From NCBI GenBank assembly GCA_017466125.1, contig JAFTUS010000137.1, forward strand, positions 1 to 54,952: 54,952 bases of DNA. Direction: 5' to 3'. The notes under the pieces are model-generated. The model did no database searches. It was not told the DNA's origin and saw only the letters and a list, made by a program, of their open reading frames with translations. Origin of the DNA: Lentisphaeria bacterium. Lineage in GTDB: Bacteria > Verrucomicrobiota > Lentisphaeria > Victivallales > Victivallaceae. Below, piece after piece: positions 1 to 8,928 of this stretch; position 1 is the stretch's first letter, and the number at the start of each line of letters is the position of its first letter. Position numbers and translations under genes: made by a program.

Positions 1-866
1 AAATCCGTTCAAAAGGGTATAAGTTCCTCGATGAACTCTTGTTCAATGGAGAGTATTTCTGCCATAAAGCAGACCTTTCCGACCGTTCTCTGCTGGAAAA
101 ATCCGGAACGGACAGCATCGAAAAATACTGGAACGATGAGTCCAAAGAGATCAAGTATCAAATCGCAGACGGATGCGGTATCGATGCCCCTCTTGCCCAG
201 ATGTATGCCACGTTATACGGACTTGACCCGGTGTTTGAAAAAGAGAAACTTCACAGCACTCTGCAATCGATCTTCAAATACAATTTCAAGTGTATGCGCG
301 ATGTGGTGAATTTGTGGCGCATCTTCTCGCTGAACGATGAAAAAGGTGTGCTTATCTGCACATGGCCGCACAACAACAAACCCGCCATTCCCCTTACCTA
401 CAACACCGAAACCATGACCGGGTTTGAATATGCTTTTGCAGTTCAACTTGCCGCCGAAGGCATGGTGGAACAGGCTTTGGAGATCACCGCCGCCATCCGT
501 GACCGTTTCGACGGCAGAAAACGCAATCCGTGGAACGAGATCGAATGCGGCAGCAACTACGCCCGCAGTATGACCGCTTACGGACTTCTGCCTGCGTTGA
601 GCGGTTTCCGCTTCGACCGCCGCAGAGGGATGCTCGGTTTTTCCCCGAAACTTCCCGTATACAGCAGTTTCTGGGCATTGGGCAGCGCATGGGGAACATT
701 CTCACAAACCGCCCAAAAGGCAGAACTGACGCTCGCCCATGGCGAATTTCAACTGAATGAACTGCTGCTCTCCGCAGAAATCAAAACCTTGTATTTGAAC
801 GGGGAAGCAGTAACGCTCCCGTTGAAACTCAAAGCAGACGACCGTCTGTCGGCAGAGTTCTGCTGA
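1..866 (+). CDS. GH116-family glycosidase, C-terminal part (5' truncated by window edge)
   Basis: The frame is open from base 3 to the stop at 864-866, so the gene starts outside the window. The first visible ATG or TTG is not the true start. The segment matches the C-terminal end of the GH116 (DUF608, GBA2-like beta-glucosidase/glucosylceramidase) catalytic (alpha/alpha)6 domain. It has a LLFNGEYF stretch, then Q-A-DGCGIDAPLAQMYA, then the family-typical NPWNEIECGSNYARSMTAYGLL, followed by LGFSP and a short beta-rich tail. The NEIECG motif belongs to the family's active-site region. No signal peptide can be judged. It converges with the U32 gene, leaving 4 bp between the stops and no room for a terminator. 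The substrate cannot be told from this fragment. Confidence 0.8.
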   Translation, partial: IRSKGYKFLDELLFNGEYFCHKADLSDRSLLEKSGTDSIEKYWNDESKEIKYQIADGCGIDAPLAQMYATLYGLDPVFEKEKLHSTLQSIFKYNFKCMRDVVNLWRIFSLNDEKGVLICTWPHNNKPAIPLTYNTETMTGFEYAFAVQLAAEGMVEQALEITAAIRDRFDGRKRNPWNEIECGSNYARSMTAYGLLPALSGFRFDRRRGMLGFSPKLPVYSSFWALGSAWGTFSQTAQKAELTLAHGEFQLNELLLSAEIKTLYLNGEAVTLPLKLKADDRLSAEFC

Positions 867-870
867 TACA

Positions 871-2919
871 TCACAGCCACGCCCCGTCTTTGAAGGAAAG
901 ACGGGCATCGTCGGCGGGGTAGAGTTTGCTCAACTTCTCGCGTTCATCGTAACGCACCAGAAACGCCCGGTTGCGGCGGTCGAGCCATTTTCCCGGCACC
1001 AGGCGCAGACGGGTCGCCAATACCGGCAGGGGTTCTTTGTTTTCCAGAAACGGCAGCGGGGTATGTTCGGCAAAGAGGGCAAGACTTTTGCCGTCCAGTT
1101 CGGGGGCGGGTTCGACACAGGAGAGTCCGTATTCTTTCAACAGCATCGCCGCTCTGGAGTTGCACACCGGCAGGGGGAAACAACTTCCGATACGGATGTT
1201 TTCCAGATTTTTGAGCAGTTCCAAGCCGTGAATACCGCCGATGATGAAAAAACGGACTCCGGAGTCATAGGCTTTCTGAATACGCTTTTTCTCCTCCTCC
1301 AGAGCGTCTTGCGGGATAAAACCCGGTATCTGATAACTCTTTCCGTCGGGGAGCGGCATTTCCGTTTTTGCTGAACTCTTGTAATCACAGAAAAACTGCA
1401 TCAGTTTCTGCGGAATAAAATCGAATTTTTCAGTCAGCGAAAGACGTTCTTCCGCCCACTGCCAGAACTCGCGCCGCAACTGCTTGCAAGTGCTGGCGGG
1501 AACGAAAAATGCCCCCTGTACCGAACAATTCATCTCCCCAGCCGCCCAGGGTGCGGGTATGCCTGCGGAAAACTCCCGCAGTGCCTGTTCGCGGCTGAAA
1601 GGACGGTTGCCGGCAGGGGTGAAAACGACCTCTTTTTCCCAAACTTCCGCAATATTTTCACAACGGATGCGCCAACGCTTTTCCGACAGTTCCATATTGA
1701 GAGAGACCGGATAACGCCGCGGCGGGAGAGCCGCCGTCTGACGGCTGAAATCAAAGCCGTTCTCCCCGATCTTGTAAAGCAGAAAGCCCTTTTCCGCCTT
1801 GAAATCACCCGGCAGAAATCCCCGTTTCCCAGCCTGAAGCAGTGTTGCGGGCACTCCCGGAGCAGACTCCATACGGATCAGCGAAAAACTCTCCCCCTCC
1901 CCTCCGTCCGGCGGAACCAGCCGCAGACGGTCGCCGAGATGCAGACGGTTGAGAGTCCGCACCATAATGCCTTTGGAAGTTACTTTTTCCACTTGCGCCG
2001 ATGCGGTACCGAATGCACCGATGCGTTTGGTGTCGAGCAGCGTTTTCCAGTTGCGTCCGCTGTAAAACCCCGATGAGGGATTGCGGGTCGCTGTGGAGCG
2101 GAGCAGCTGTTCCGCCTCCTCCCGCACCTTGCGGGGCGTTTCGGGCAGAGCGTCGAGCATCATGCGGTAGGCCCGGACGGTCTTCCAGACGTAATCGGGC
2201 GAACGCAAACGCCCTTCGATCTTCAGCGAAGCGATCCCCATTTGGGCAAATTCCGAAACCAGATCAAGTCCGTAAAGGTCTTTGGGCGAAAGGGCGAACT
2301 CTTCGCCGTTGGCAGTCTGCCACGCACGGCGGCAGGGCTGTTTGCACTTGCCGCGGTTGCCGCTCCAGCCGCCCATGCAAGAGGAGAGCAGACATCTTCC
2401 GGAAAGGGAACAGCAAAGTGAACCATGCACAAAAACCTCCAGTTCCACCGTTGAAACTGCGGCGATCTTCCGCAGTTCCTCCAGCGTCAACTGCCGTTCA
2501 AGGATAACCCGTTTCAACCCCATGTCCGCCGCTGCGGCGACCCCGGCGGAGTTGTGTATCCCCATCTGGGTCGAACCGTGAAGTACAAGTTGCGGAAAAT
2601 ATTCTTTCACCAACTGCACCACGCCGGGATCCTGTACGATCAGGGCATCGGGCGAAAGTTTGACCAACTCCCCCAGATACTCCATGACCTGCGGCAGTTC
2701 GTTTTCTTTGATAAGGGTATTGAGCGTCAGATAGAGTTTGCGCCCCTTGCTGCGGGCAAATTCCAGAACCTTCCCCAATGTTTCGGGCGTAAAGTTTTCC
2801 GCCCGTTCCCGTGCGTTGAACTTGCCGAGGCCGCAATAAACGGCATCTGCCCCCGCTTCATAAGCGGCGACGGCAGTTTCGGCATTTCCGGCAGGGGCGA
2901 GCAGTTCAGGCAGTTTCAC
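871..2919 (-). CDS. rlhA: Peptidase U32-family protein, RlhA-like (23S rRNA hydroxylation)
   Basis: This is a 682-residue protein when started at GTG 2919 (MKLPELLAPAG), two bases after the stop of the upstream M24 gene and 9 nt downstream of a GGAG. The longer open frame runs back into that gene and is not credible. Residues 1-300 form the U32 domain, with the signature VFVHGSLCCSLSGRCLLSS at about 163-180 and then GNRGKCKQPCR. Cysteines at about 169, 176, 192 and 196 are the family set and probably hold a metal or Fe-S cluster (inference). The later half corresponds to the DUF3656 and C-terminal region of E. coli RlhA (YdcP), which makes 5-hydroxycytidine at 23S rRNA C2501. TrhP (YegQ) is the alternative, but it is shorter. 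The length and the SGNRGKC-QPCR motif favour RlhA. Confidence 0.75.
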   Translation of the reverse strand: MKLPELLAPAGNAETAVAAYEAGADAVYCGLGKFNARERAENFTPETLGKVLEFARSKGRKLYLTLNTLIKENELPQVMEYLGELVKLSPDALIVQDPGVVQLVKEYFPQLVLHGSTQMGIHNSAGVAAAADMGLKRVILERQLTLEELRKIAAVSTVELEVFVHGSLCCSLSGRCLLSSCMGGWSGNRGKCKQPCRRAWQTANGEEFALSPKDLYGLDLVSEFAQMGIASLKIEGRLRSPDYVWKTVRAYRMMLDALPETPRKVREEAEQLLRSTATRNPSSGFYSGRNWKTLLDTKRIGAFGTASAQVEKVTSKGIMVRTLNRLHLGDRLRLVPPDGGEGESFSLIRMESAPGVPATLLQAGKRGFLPGDFKAEKGFLLYKIGENGFDFSRQTAALPPRRYPVSLNMELSEKRWRIRCENIAEVWEKEVVFTPAGNRPFSREQALREFSAGIPAPWAAGEMNCSVQGAFFVPASTCKQLRREFWQWAEERLSLTEKFDFIPQKLMQFFCDYKSSAKTEMPLPDGKSYQIPGFIPQDALEEEKKRIQKAYDSGVRFFIIGGIHGLELLKNLENIRIGSCFPLPVCNSRAAMLLKEYGLSCVEPAPELDGKSLALFAEHTPLPFLENKEPLPVLATRLRLVPGKWLDRRNRAFLVRYDEREKLSKLYPADDARLSFKDGAWL

Positions 2920-2921
2920 GG

Positions 2922-4028
2922 TCAAATCTCCAGAAAATCTTCCAGTTCCGTAAGACAGCGGCAGGAATTTTCCGTTACAACAACGAGGTCTTCCAGACGG
3001 ATGCCGCCCCATTCGGGATAGTAGAGTCCCGGTTCGACCGTAACGATCTCGCCGCCTTTGAGCGGCTTGCTGTTGCGGGGCGAAAGGCGGGGGGCTTCAT
3101 GGATATCCAGCCCCACCCCGTGACCGAGTCCGTGGAAGAAGCCGAAGTCGCCCTTTTCGCCGTGTCCGGAGTAAAAATGATTTTTCTCCATGACCGCCAC
3201 AGCGATATTGTGGATTTTTGCCGGATCAGCCCCGGCACGGACTGCCGCTTTGCAGTTTTCACGGGCGGTCAGAACCGTTTCGTATGCCCGCTTGACAATA
3301 TCCGATGCTCTGCCCCGGACTACGGTACGGGTCAGATCCCCCCAGTAACCGGAACTTGCGGAACGGGGAAAAATATCCATGACGATCGGCATATCGGCGG
3401 GCAGATGACCGCTGCCGGTATTGTGGGGCTGTGCCCCCTGCAAGCCTCCGGCACAGATCGTACCGGTCGGCAGCATCCCCAGCCGCACCATGGCGATATC
3501 GATTTCGGAGCGGAGCAATTCGCTGGTCAGCGGTTCGCCTTTCCAGTAGAGCATACGATCTTTGCTGATCTCCGTTTCCCGGAGGATCTCAAAGGCACGG
3601 CGGCACCCCGCCTCCCCTGCCCGCTGGGAGAGGATCACCTGTTGGATCTCATCTTCTTTTTTGAATTCCCGTTCCGGAAAGAAGGTTCCATCAAACGGCA
3701 CGACAGAGATACCCGCCGCCCTTAATTTTTCAGCCATGCCGAGCGGAAAATCCTGCGGCACACAGAAGCCGTCCGTATGCAGTTCTGCGGCAAGATTACG
3801 CAAGATCTCCACCCGGTCGGGGCCGCCGAGTTCGCTTTCGGCACGGACGGCGACACCGGCTTTTGCCTGAGCGCAGGCGCGGTTGTATTCCAGAGCCGAA
3901 CAGATCACGCCGCGGTTTTCCCCCGCTTCGTAATAGAAAAAGTCATCCGGCGTGGAAAATCCCGCCGCATAACGTATATCGGAGCAAGTTTCCCCCGATG
4001 CAAGGATCATTTTGACATTTTTTGGCAT
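2922..4028 (-). CDS. M24-family metallopeptidase (Xaa-Pro aminopeptidase-like)
   Basis: The protein has 368 residues from ATG 4028 (MPKNVKMILASG). An upstream in-frame TTG at 4061 would add 11 residues and is less likely. There is a creatinase-like N-terminal domain (about 1-130) and a pita-bread M24 catalytic domain. The five metal ligands are visible: D218 (MDIFPR), D231 (GDLTRT), H303 (GLGHGVG), E332 (VEPGLYY) and E346 (IRLEDLV). Such enzymes bind two divalent metals and release N-terminal residues, usually before proline. No signal peptide is seen, so it is probably cytoplasmic. It is followed after 2 bp by the U32 gene and is likely cotranscribed with it. It is divergent from plsY across about 100 bp. 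Confidence 0.8.
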   Translation of the reverse strand: MPKNVKMILASGETCSDIRYAAGFSTPDDFFYYEAGENRGVICSALEYNRACAQAKAGVAVRAESELGGPDRVEILRNLAAELHTDGFCVPQDFPLGMAEKLRAAGISVVPFDGTFFPEREFKKEDEIQQVILSQRAGEAGCRRAFEILRETEISKDRMLYWKGEPLTSELLRSEIDIAMVRLGMLPTGTICAGGLQGAQPHNTGSGHLPADMPIVMDIFPRSASSGYWGDLTRTVVRGRASDIVKRAYETVLTARENCKAAVRAGADPAKIHNIAVAVMEKNHFYSGHGEKGDFGFFHGLGHGVGLDIHEAPRLSPRNSKPLKGGEIVTVEPGLYYPEWGGIRLEDLVVVTENSCRCLTELEDFLEI

Positions 4029-4129
4029 TTCTCTTACGCTTTCATTTGCAAAAAACCACAAGTGATTGTAAATTTATATAAAATAACATTGTTTTATCAC
4101 AGTTTCAAGAAAAGAAAGAGAACTTTTTT

Positions 4130-4774
4130 ATGATGAATTATCTGCCCTGGGCAATGCTCGCCGGAGCCTATCTTATCGGCTCTATTCCCTTCGGTCTTCT
4201 GATCGGCAAATGTTACGGTATCGACATCCGCAAAGTCGGCAGCTGCAATATCGGTGCAACCAACGTCACCCGTACGGTCGGAAAATGGCAGGGAAAACTC
4301 TGTTTCTTTCTGGATTTCCTCAAAGGCGCACTGCCGACGGCGGCGAGTATCTTTTTCCTCTTTCCCGGCAATGCGTGGATGGCTTTGGGCGTGGCGGCGT
4401 TGACGATCACCGGACACATGTTCCCGGTTTTCCTGAAATTCAAAGGCGGCAAAGGCATCTCCACTGCGGCGGGGGCCGCGCTGGTGCTGGCTCCTTATCC
4501 GCTGATCGTGGCACTGGTCTGCTGGATCACGGTTTTCAAAATCAGCCGTTTCGTTTCGCTCGCCAGCATCTTTGCGGCGGCGATGCTTCCGGTGCTGGCT
4601 CTGTTTTTCGGCAGGATCGGCTTCGGCAATGAAATCAGCCTCTCCAGGCAGGTGCAGTTGTTTTTCATCATCATCGGCATCGTAGCGGTCGCCCGTCACC
4701 ACGCCAATATCAAGCGTCTGCTGGAAGGCACCGAAAACCGTTTTGAGAAAAAATCTGCGGAGGATGAGAAATGA
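4130..4774 (+). CDS. plsY: Glycerol-3-phosphate acyltransferase PlsY
   Basis: PlsY is an integral membrane enzyme that moves an acyl group from acyl-phosphate to glycerol-3-phosphate, the first step of phospholipid synthesis. The 214-residue protein has the family glycine-rich loops: YLIGSIPFGLLIG near the N-terminus, GSCNIGATNVTR at about 37-48, and KFKGGKGISTAAG at about 103-115. There are five or so hydrophobic segments. Tandem ATGs lie at 4130 and 4133; the AGAAAGAGAA stretch upstream supports either. The gene overlaps gpsA by the ATGA at 4771-4774, so the pair that makes and then acylates glycerol-3-phosphate is translationally coupled. Confidence 0.95.
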   Translation: MMNYLPWAMLAGAYLIGSIPFGLLIGKCYGIDIRKVGSCNIGATNVTRTVGKWQGKLCFFLDFLKGALPTAASIFFLFPGNAWMALGVAALTITGHMFPVFLKFKGGKGISTAAGAALVLAPYPLIVALVCWITVFKISRFVSLASIFAAAMLPVLALFFGRIGFGNEISLSRQVQLFFIIIGIVAVARHHANIKRLLEGTENRFEKKSAEDEK

Positions 4775-5769
4775 AAATCACTGTTCTGAGCGACGGCGGC
4801 TGGGGAACAGCACTTGCTGTGAACTTGCTCAACAACGGTCACGATGTGACCATGTGGGGGGCTTTCCCGGAATACCTCGATCAAATGGAGAAAACCCGTG
4901 AAAATGTAAAATTTCTCAAGGGGGTCACTCTGCCTGAAACCTTGAAATTTGAAGCCGATATGGAAAAAGCCACAGCCGGCAGCACCATTCTGCTTCTGGC
5001 AACACCGACCCAGTATCTGCGGAGCGTACTCAACACGCTGAAGCCCTTTTTCGACCCTGAAAAATATCTGCTGGTCAACGTGGCAAAAGGAATTGAAGTC
5101 GATTCGTGGCTGCGCATCAGTGAAATGGTCACTGAAGTTCTCGGCGAAAACCGTTATGTGGTGCTTTCGGGCCCCAGTCATGCGGAGGAGGTCGCCCGCC
5201 ATGTGCCGACGGTCGTGACGGCGGCATCCTGCAATGCGGCGGATGCAGAGACGGTCCAACAGGTCTTTTCCAGTCCGGTCTTCCGGGTCTACACGTCCGG
5301 CGATGTGGTCGGTGTGGAACTGGGCGGTGCGCTGAAAAACGTCATGGCGATCGCCGCCGGAATGATCGACGGCATGAAACTCGGCGACAACCCCAAAGCC
5401 GCCATGATGACCCGCGGCATTACTGAAATGGGCCGTCTGGGTGCATTGCTCGGCGGGGATGCCGCGACTTTTTCCGGCTTGAGCGGCATCGGCGATTTGA
5501 TCGTAACTTGCACCAGCGGTCACAGCCGCAACCGTTACGTCGGCGAAGAACTGGGCAAAGGACGCACGCTTGCGGAGATCCTTGAAGAGATGGGCATGGT
5601 CGTTGCCGAAGGCGTTCCGACGGCAAAAGGAGCATACACGCTCGCCCGCAAAATCAATGCCGAAACGCCGATCATCGATGAAATTTACGCGATCCTCTAC
5701 GAGAACGGCGATGTCAGGCACTCCATCAGCAAACTGATGAACCGCCCTCCCCGCAGCGAAGAACGCTGA
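4771..5769 (+). CDS. gpsA: NAD(P)-dependent glycerol-3-phosphate dehydrogenase
   Basis: GpsA reduces dihydroxyacetone phosphate to sn-glycerol-3-phosphate for phospholipid synthesis. The 332-residue length is normal. Conserved catalytic positions are present: K106 (AKGIE), SGPSHAEE (133-140), K189 (GALKNVMAIAAG), D242 (GIGDLIVTCTS) and R253-N254 (HSRN). The nucleotide-binding loop reads VLSDGGWGTALA where the usual text is GAGSWGTAL, so the first glycine of GxGxxG is serine (S7) while the remaining two are kept. It starts inside the plsY stop (ATGA). It is convergent with the RND pump gene. Confidence 0.95.
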   Translation: MKITVLSDGGWGTALAVNLLNNGHDVTMWGAFPEYLDQMEKTRENVKFLKGVTLPETLKFEADMEKATAGSTILLLATPTQYLRSVLNTLKPFFDPEKYLLVNVAKGIEVDSWLRISEMVTEVLGENRYVVLSGPSHAEEVARHVPTVVTAASCNAADAETVQQVFSSPVFRVYTSGDVVGVELGGALKNVMAIAAGMIDGMKLGDNPKAAMMTRGITEMGRLGALLGGDAATFSGLSGIGDLIVTCTSGHSRNRYVGEELGKGRTLAEILEEMGMVVAEGVPTAKGAYTLARKINAETPIIDEIYAILYENGDVRHSISKLMNRPPRSEER

Positions 5770-5796
5770 AACAACGGCACAGAGTTATTCTGCTCC

Positions 5797-5821
5797 CCGG
5801 ATCGCTGTCGCATAAATCCGG
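5797..5821. terminator. Weak hairpin between convergent gpsA and RND pump genes
   Basis: CCGGAT at 5797-5802 pairs perfectly with ATCCGG at 5816-5821 across a 13-nt loop, in the 66-bp space between two convergent stops. There is no T-tract on either side, so intrinsic termination here is only a guess. Confidence 0.25.
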
Positions 5822-5835
5822 AAGATGCGTATTTA

Positions 5836-8800
5836 TTACTCTTCTGTAACGACCCGGTCTTTCACAAAGGCGAAGTAGAGCGCAGGAATAACATAGAGCG
5901 TCAGGAGCGAGGCAAAGAGCAGCCCGCCGACGACACCGACACCGCAACTGGAACGCAGTTCTGAACCGAGCCCCGTACCGAATGCCATCGGCAGCATGCC
6001 CGCTACTGAAGCGATACTGGTCATTACGATCGGGCGGAACTTTGACTCCGTCGCCTCAAGCATCGCTTTATGGGTGGAAAGTCCGGTCTTCTGAAGTGCG
6101 GCACATTCGTCCAAAATCAGAATGGCGTTATTCACGACGATACCGATCATCATCACACCGCCCAGCAAGCCCATCATGGACATCGACATTCCCAATGCCC
6201 ACAGCGTAAGGTACATGCCGAGAAACCCCAGCGGCACGGTGAACATGATCAGGAAAGGACGCGTCCACGACTCCATGATCGCGGCGATCAGCAGATAAGT
6301 CAGCACTGCCGCCAGCGCGATAACGCTCCAGAACTCACGTGCCGTCTCTTTCATCATTTCTACACTGCCGCTCATGCGAACGCCGTACCCGGGGGGCAGT
6401 GCTTCACGCGCCATCTGCCCGATGGCATCCGAAACCGGTCCCAGAGCCATTCCGGGGGCGGTGTTGGCGTAGAGCCACATGGTACGGACTTTATCGTAAC
6501 GGTTGATAAGCACCGGGCGGGTGTCTTCGGTGATGTCGGCAAGAACTTCAGTGCTGAGCGGATTATCCCCTTTGTTGGCGGGAGCATTCTGCCGCAGTTG
6601 GCTTTCGCCGTACTCCTTGCGGTTGCGCACGCGGATATCAAACGTTCTGGCTCCGCTGCGGAAGTCGCCGACTTCGGTGCCGTCAAGAGAACCGCGCAAG
6701 TAGTTGTAAAGTTCCTCCGCCGAAATCCCGAGGTTCTGCAAAACAGTACGGTTCGGAGTGATGTTGATATTGGGTTTGCGTTCCCGGCGGCTGGAGTCCA
6801 CGTCACGGGTCAGGCTCATGGTGGAAAGTTTCTCCATGATCTGCATTTCCGCCTCTTCCAGCACGTTCAGATCAGGACCGTTCAACACGCAGTTGATCTC
6901 CGCACCGCTGCCGCCGAATGTGGCGGGAATGGAGAGGGTCACACGGCAGTTGTCCAGATAGGAGAGTTCCTTGCGCAAAATCGCCTGCAAGTCGTAAATG
7001 CTCTCTTTGCGTTCATACTTCTCGGTGGTTTTGAGATTGATCTGTGCCAGATAGACGGCGGACCCCACCTGTCCGCGCCCCGCATTGGCATCGCCGACCG
7101 AGATGGTCATACCCTTGATAAAATCGTATTTTTTCAAGTGATCGACCGCTTCCCGCACCAGTTTGTCAGTGGTTTCAAGGTTGTAGTTGGTCGGAAATTC
7201 AAACTTGATGCGGATCTCCCCCTGGTCGCAGAAGGGCAGAAAGGAGAGCCCTACCTGCGGCACGATAAAAAAGTAGATCAATGCTGAACCAATCACGACC
7301 CCGATCAAAATCTTTTTGGGGTGTTTGCCCGTCCATTCGATACTCCGGTTGAATTTCCGGCACAGCCAGTCATAACCGATGTCCCAGGGGCGGAAGAAAC
7401 GGTCAAGCAGCCCCTGTTTCTTTTCGCTCTCTCCTTTTTTTGTTTTGAGCAAAACGCAGGCGAGAATGGGGGTCAGCGTAAAACTGATAAAGAGGGATAC
7501 CAGTGTCGCGGCTACCATCACGCCTGCGAAAGGTTTCATAAGACTCCCGATACGGGTCGTCATCATCATCACCGGAACAAACACCACCACGTTGGTCAGG
7601 GCACTGGCGGAAACAGCGGCGATCACTTCGCCCGTTCCCCTTTCTGCCGCAACTTTCAGCGGTTCATTGCGGTCAAGGTGTTTGAAAATATTTTCAATGA
7701 CCACAATGGAGTTGGTCACCAGCACACCTACGGAACACCCCAGCGCAAGCAGAGTCATGATGTTGAAGGAGTAATCCAGATACTTCATCAGCGCAAAAGT
7801 CACAATGACCGAAATCGGCATGGAGACCATGACGATAAACGTGGAGCGGGGTTCGTGCAGAAAGAGGAAGAGCAGTACCGCCGTAAGAACGATACCCATG
7901 ATGATACTGCTCCACGCATCATCCACAGACGCCTGAATAAATGTACCGGCATCTTTGAACCATACCAGTTCCATGCCTGACGGCAGAAGTCCGCTGGATT
8001 TTAGCCGTTCAAACTCCTTGCGGATGCCCTTGATCACTTCAATGGCGTTGGCTTCGCCTTTTTTCACGATGGTGAAGCGGGCGGCGGGTCTGCCGTCCAC
8101 ATAGGCCTTACTGCGGGCCTCGCGGCTTTGGAGTTTGACTTCTGCAACGTCCCGCAGATAGATGCGTTTGTTTTCAAACGTACCGATTTCGAGCGATTTG
8201 ATCTCTTCAAAACTCTTGAAGTCGCCGTCGAAGGTAACATTTTTCTCGTTCTGGTCGAACTGGACACGCCCCAGCGGTTTGCGCACGTTGTTCGCCTTGA
8301 GTTTGTTTATCACCGTATTGACGGAGATATTCATGGCACTGAGTTTGGCGCGGTCGAGCAAGACGTGTATCTGCATTTCGTTGGCACCGTAAACACGCAC
8401 CTGTCCCACGCCGGGAACGGCGGAGAAGCGGTCGGCGATGCTGTCATCGGCAAAGTCATAAAGGTCATCCTGCGTGCGGTCGCCCACCAGAAACGCCTGT
8501 ACCACGGTAGTGGCGTTGGTGTCGATCTTGCGGATGACCGGCTCATTGGCTCCGTCCGGAAAGTCGTCACGGATGCGGTTGATCGCCTCACGGATATCTG
8601 TTGCGGCAATATCCACATCGGTTCCCATATTGAACTCCAACTGGATACGCGCTTCATCCTCCATGGCAAGACTGGTGACGTGTTTGATTCCGTCCAGCGA
8701 TGAGACGGCATCTTCGATGCGTTTGACCACTTCCACCTCAATTTCGGTGGGGCTGGCTCCCTGATATTCGCAGCGCACCAGCACGGTCGGGATCTCCATA

Positions 8801-8925
8801 TTGGGCAGGAGGTCAATGCTCAATTTCGGGTAGAAACTCGCACCGATCATCACCAGCACGATGATAAATGCCGACATGGCAATGGGGCGCTGTACGGACC
8901 ATCTGCTTAAAAACATACCGGACAC
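5836..8925 (-). CDS. RND-family efflux pump, inner-membrane subunit, with atypical proton-relay residues
   Basis: The 1029-residue AcrB/HAE1-type protein has TM1 near the N-terminus (RPIAMSAFIIVLVMIG), two large periplasmic loops and two blocks of TM segments. The TM4 motif, normally VDDAIVVVEN, reads LVTNSIVVIEN: T404 and N405 replace the AcrB D407/D408 pair. In TM10 the AcrB K940 position is N932 (GIVVNNAILILDE). Both were checked in the DNA. The fold and length are otherwise complete. It lies 3 bp after its membrane-fusion partner, and no TolC-like gene is nearby. Energy coupling must differ from AcrB, or this is a subfamily with displaced residues. The substrate is unknown. Confidence 0.9.
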   Translation of the reverse strand: MSGMFLSRWSVQRPIAMSAFIIVLVMIGASFYPKLSIDLLPNMEIPTVLVRCEYQGASPTEIEVEVVKRIEDAVSSLDGIKHVTSLAMEDEARIQLEFNMGTDVDIAATDIREAINRIRDDFPDGANEPVIRKIDTNATTVVQAFLVGDRTQDDLYDFADDSIADRFSAVPGVGQVRVYGANEMQIHVLLDRAKLSAMNISVNTVINKLKANNVRKPLGRVQFDQNEKNVTFDGDFKSFEEIKSLEIGTFENKRIYLRDVAEVKLQSREARSKAYVDGRPAARFTIVKKGEANAIEVIKGIRKEFERLKSSGLLPSGMELVWFKDAGTFIQASVDDAWSSIIMGIVLTAVLLFLFLHEPRSTFIVMVSMPISVIVTFALMKYLDYSFNIMTLLALGCSVGVLVTNSIVVIENIFKHLDRNEPLKVAAERGTGEVIAAVSASALTNVVVFVPVMMMTTRIGSLMKPFAGVMVAATLVSLFISFTLTPILACVLLKTKKGESEKKQGLLDRFFRPWDIGYDWLCRKFNRSIEWTGKHPKKILIGVVIGSALIYFFIVPQVGLSFLPFCDQGEIRIKFEFPTNYNLETTDKLVREAVDHLKKYDFIKGMTISVGDANAGRGQVGSAVYLAQINLKTTEKYERKESIYDLQAILRKELSYLDNCRVTLSIPATFGGSGAEINCVLNGPDLNVLEEAEMQIMEKLSTMSLTRDVDSSRRERKPNINITPNRTVLQNLGISAEELYNYLRGSLDGTEVGDFRSGARTFDIRVRNRKEYGESQLRQNAPANKGDNPLSTEVLADITEDTRPVLINRYDKVRTMWLYANTAPGMALGPVSDAIGQMAREALPPGYGVRMSGSVEMMKETAREFWSVIALAAVLTYLLIAAIMESWTRPFLIMFTVPLGFLGMYLTLWALGMSMSMMGLLGGVMMIGIVVNNAILILDECAALQKTGLSTHKAMLEATESKFRPIVMTSIASVAGMLPMAFGTGLGSELRSSCGVGVVGGLLFASLLTLYVIPALYFAFVKDRVVTEE

Positions 8926-8928
8926 CTC

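Noticed and set aside
6070..7287. 405-codon plus-strand frame, and several similar ones inside the RND pump genes
   Set aside because: They are antisense shadows with His/Gln/Gly-rich nonsense products and no ribosome-binding site.
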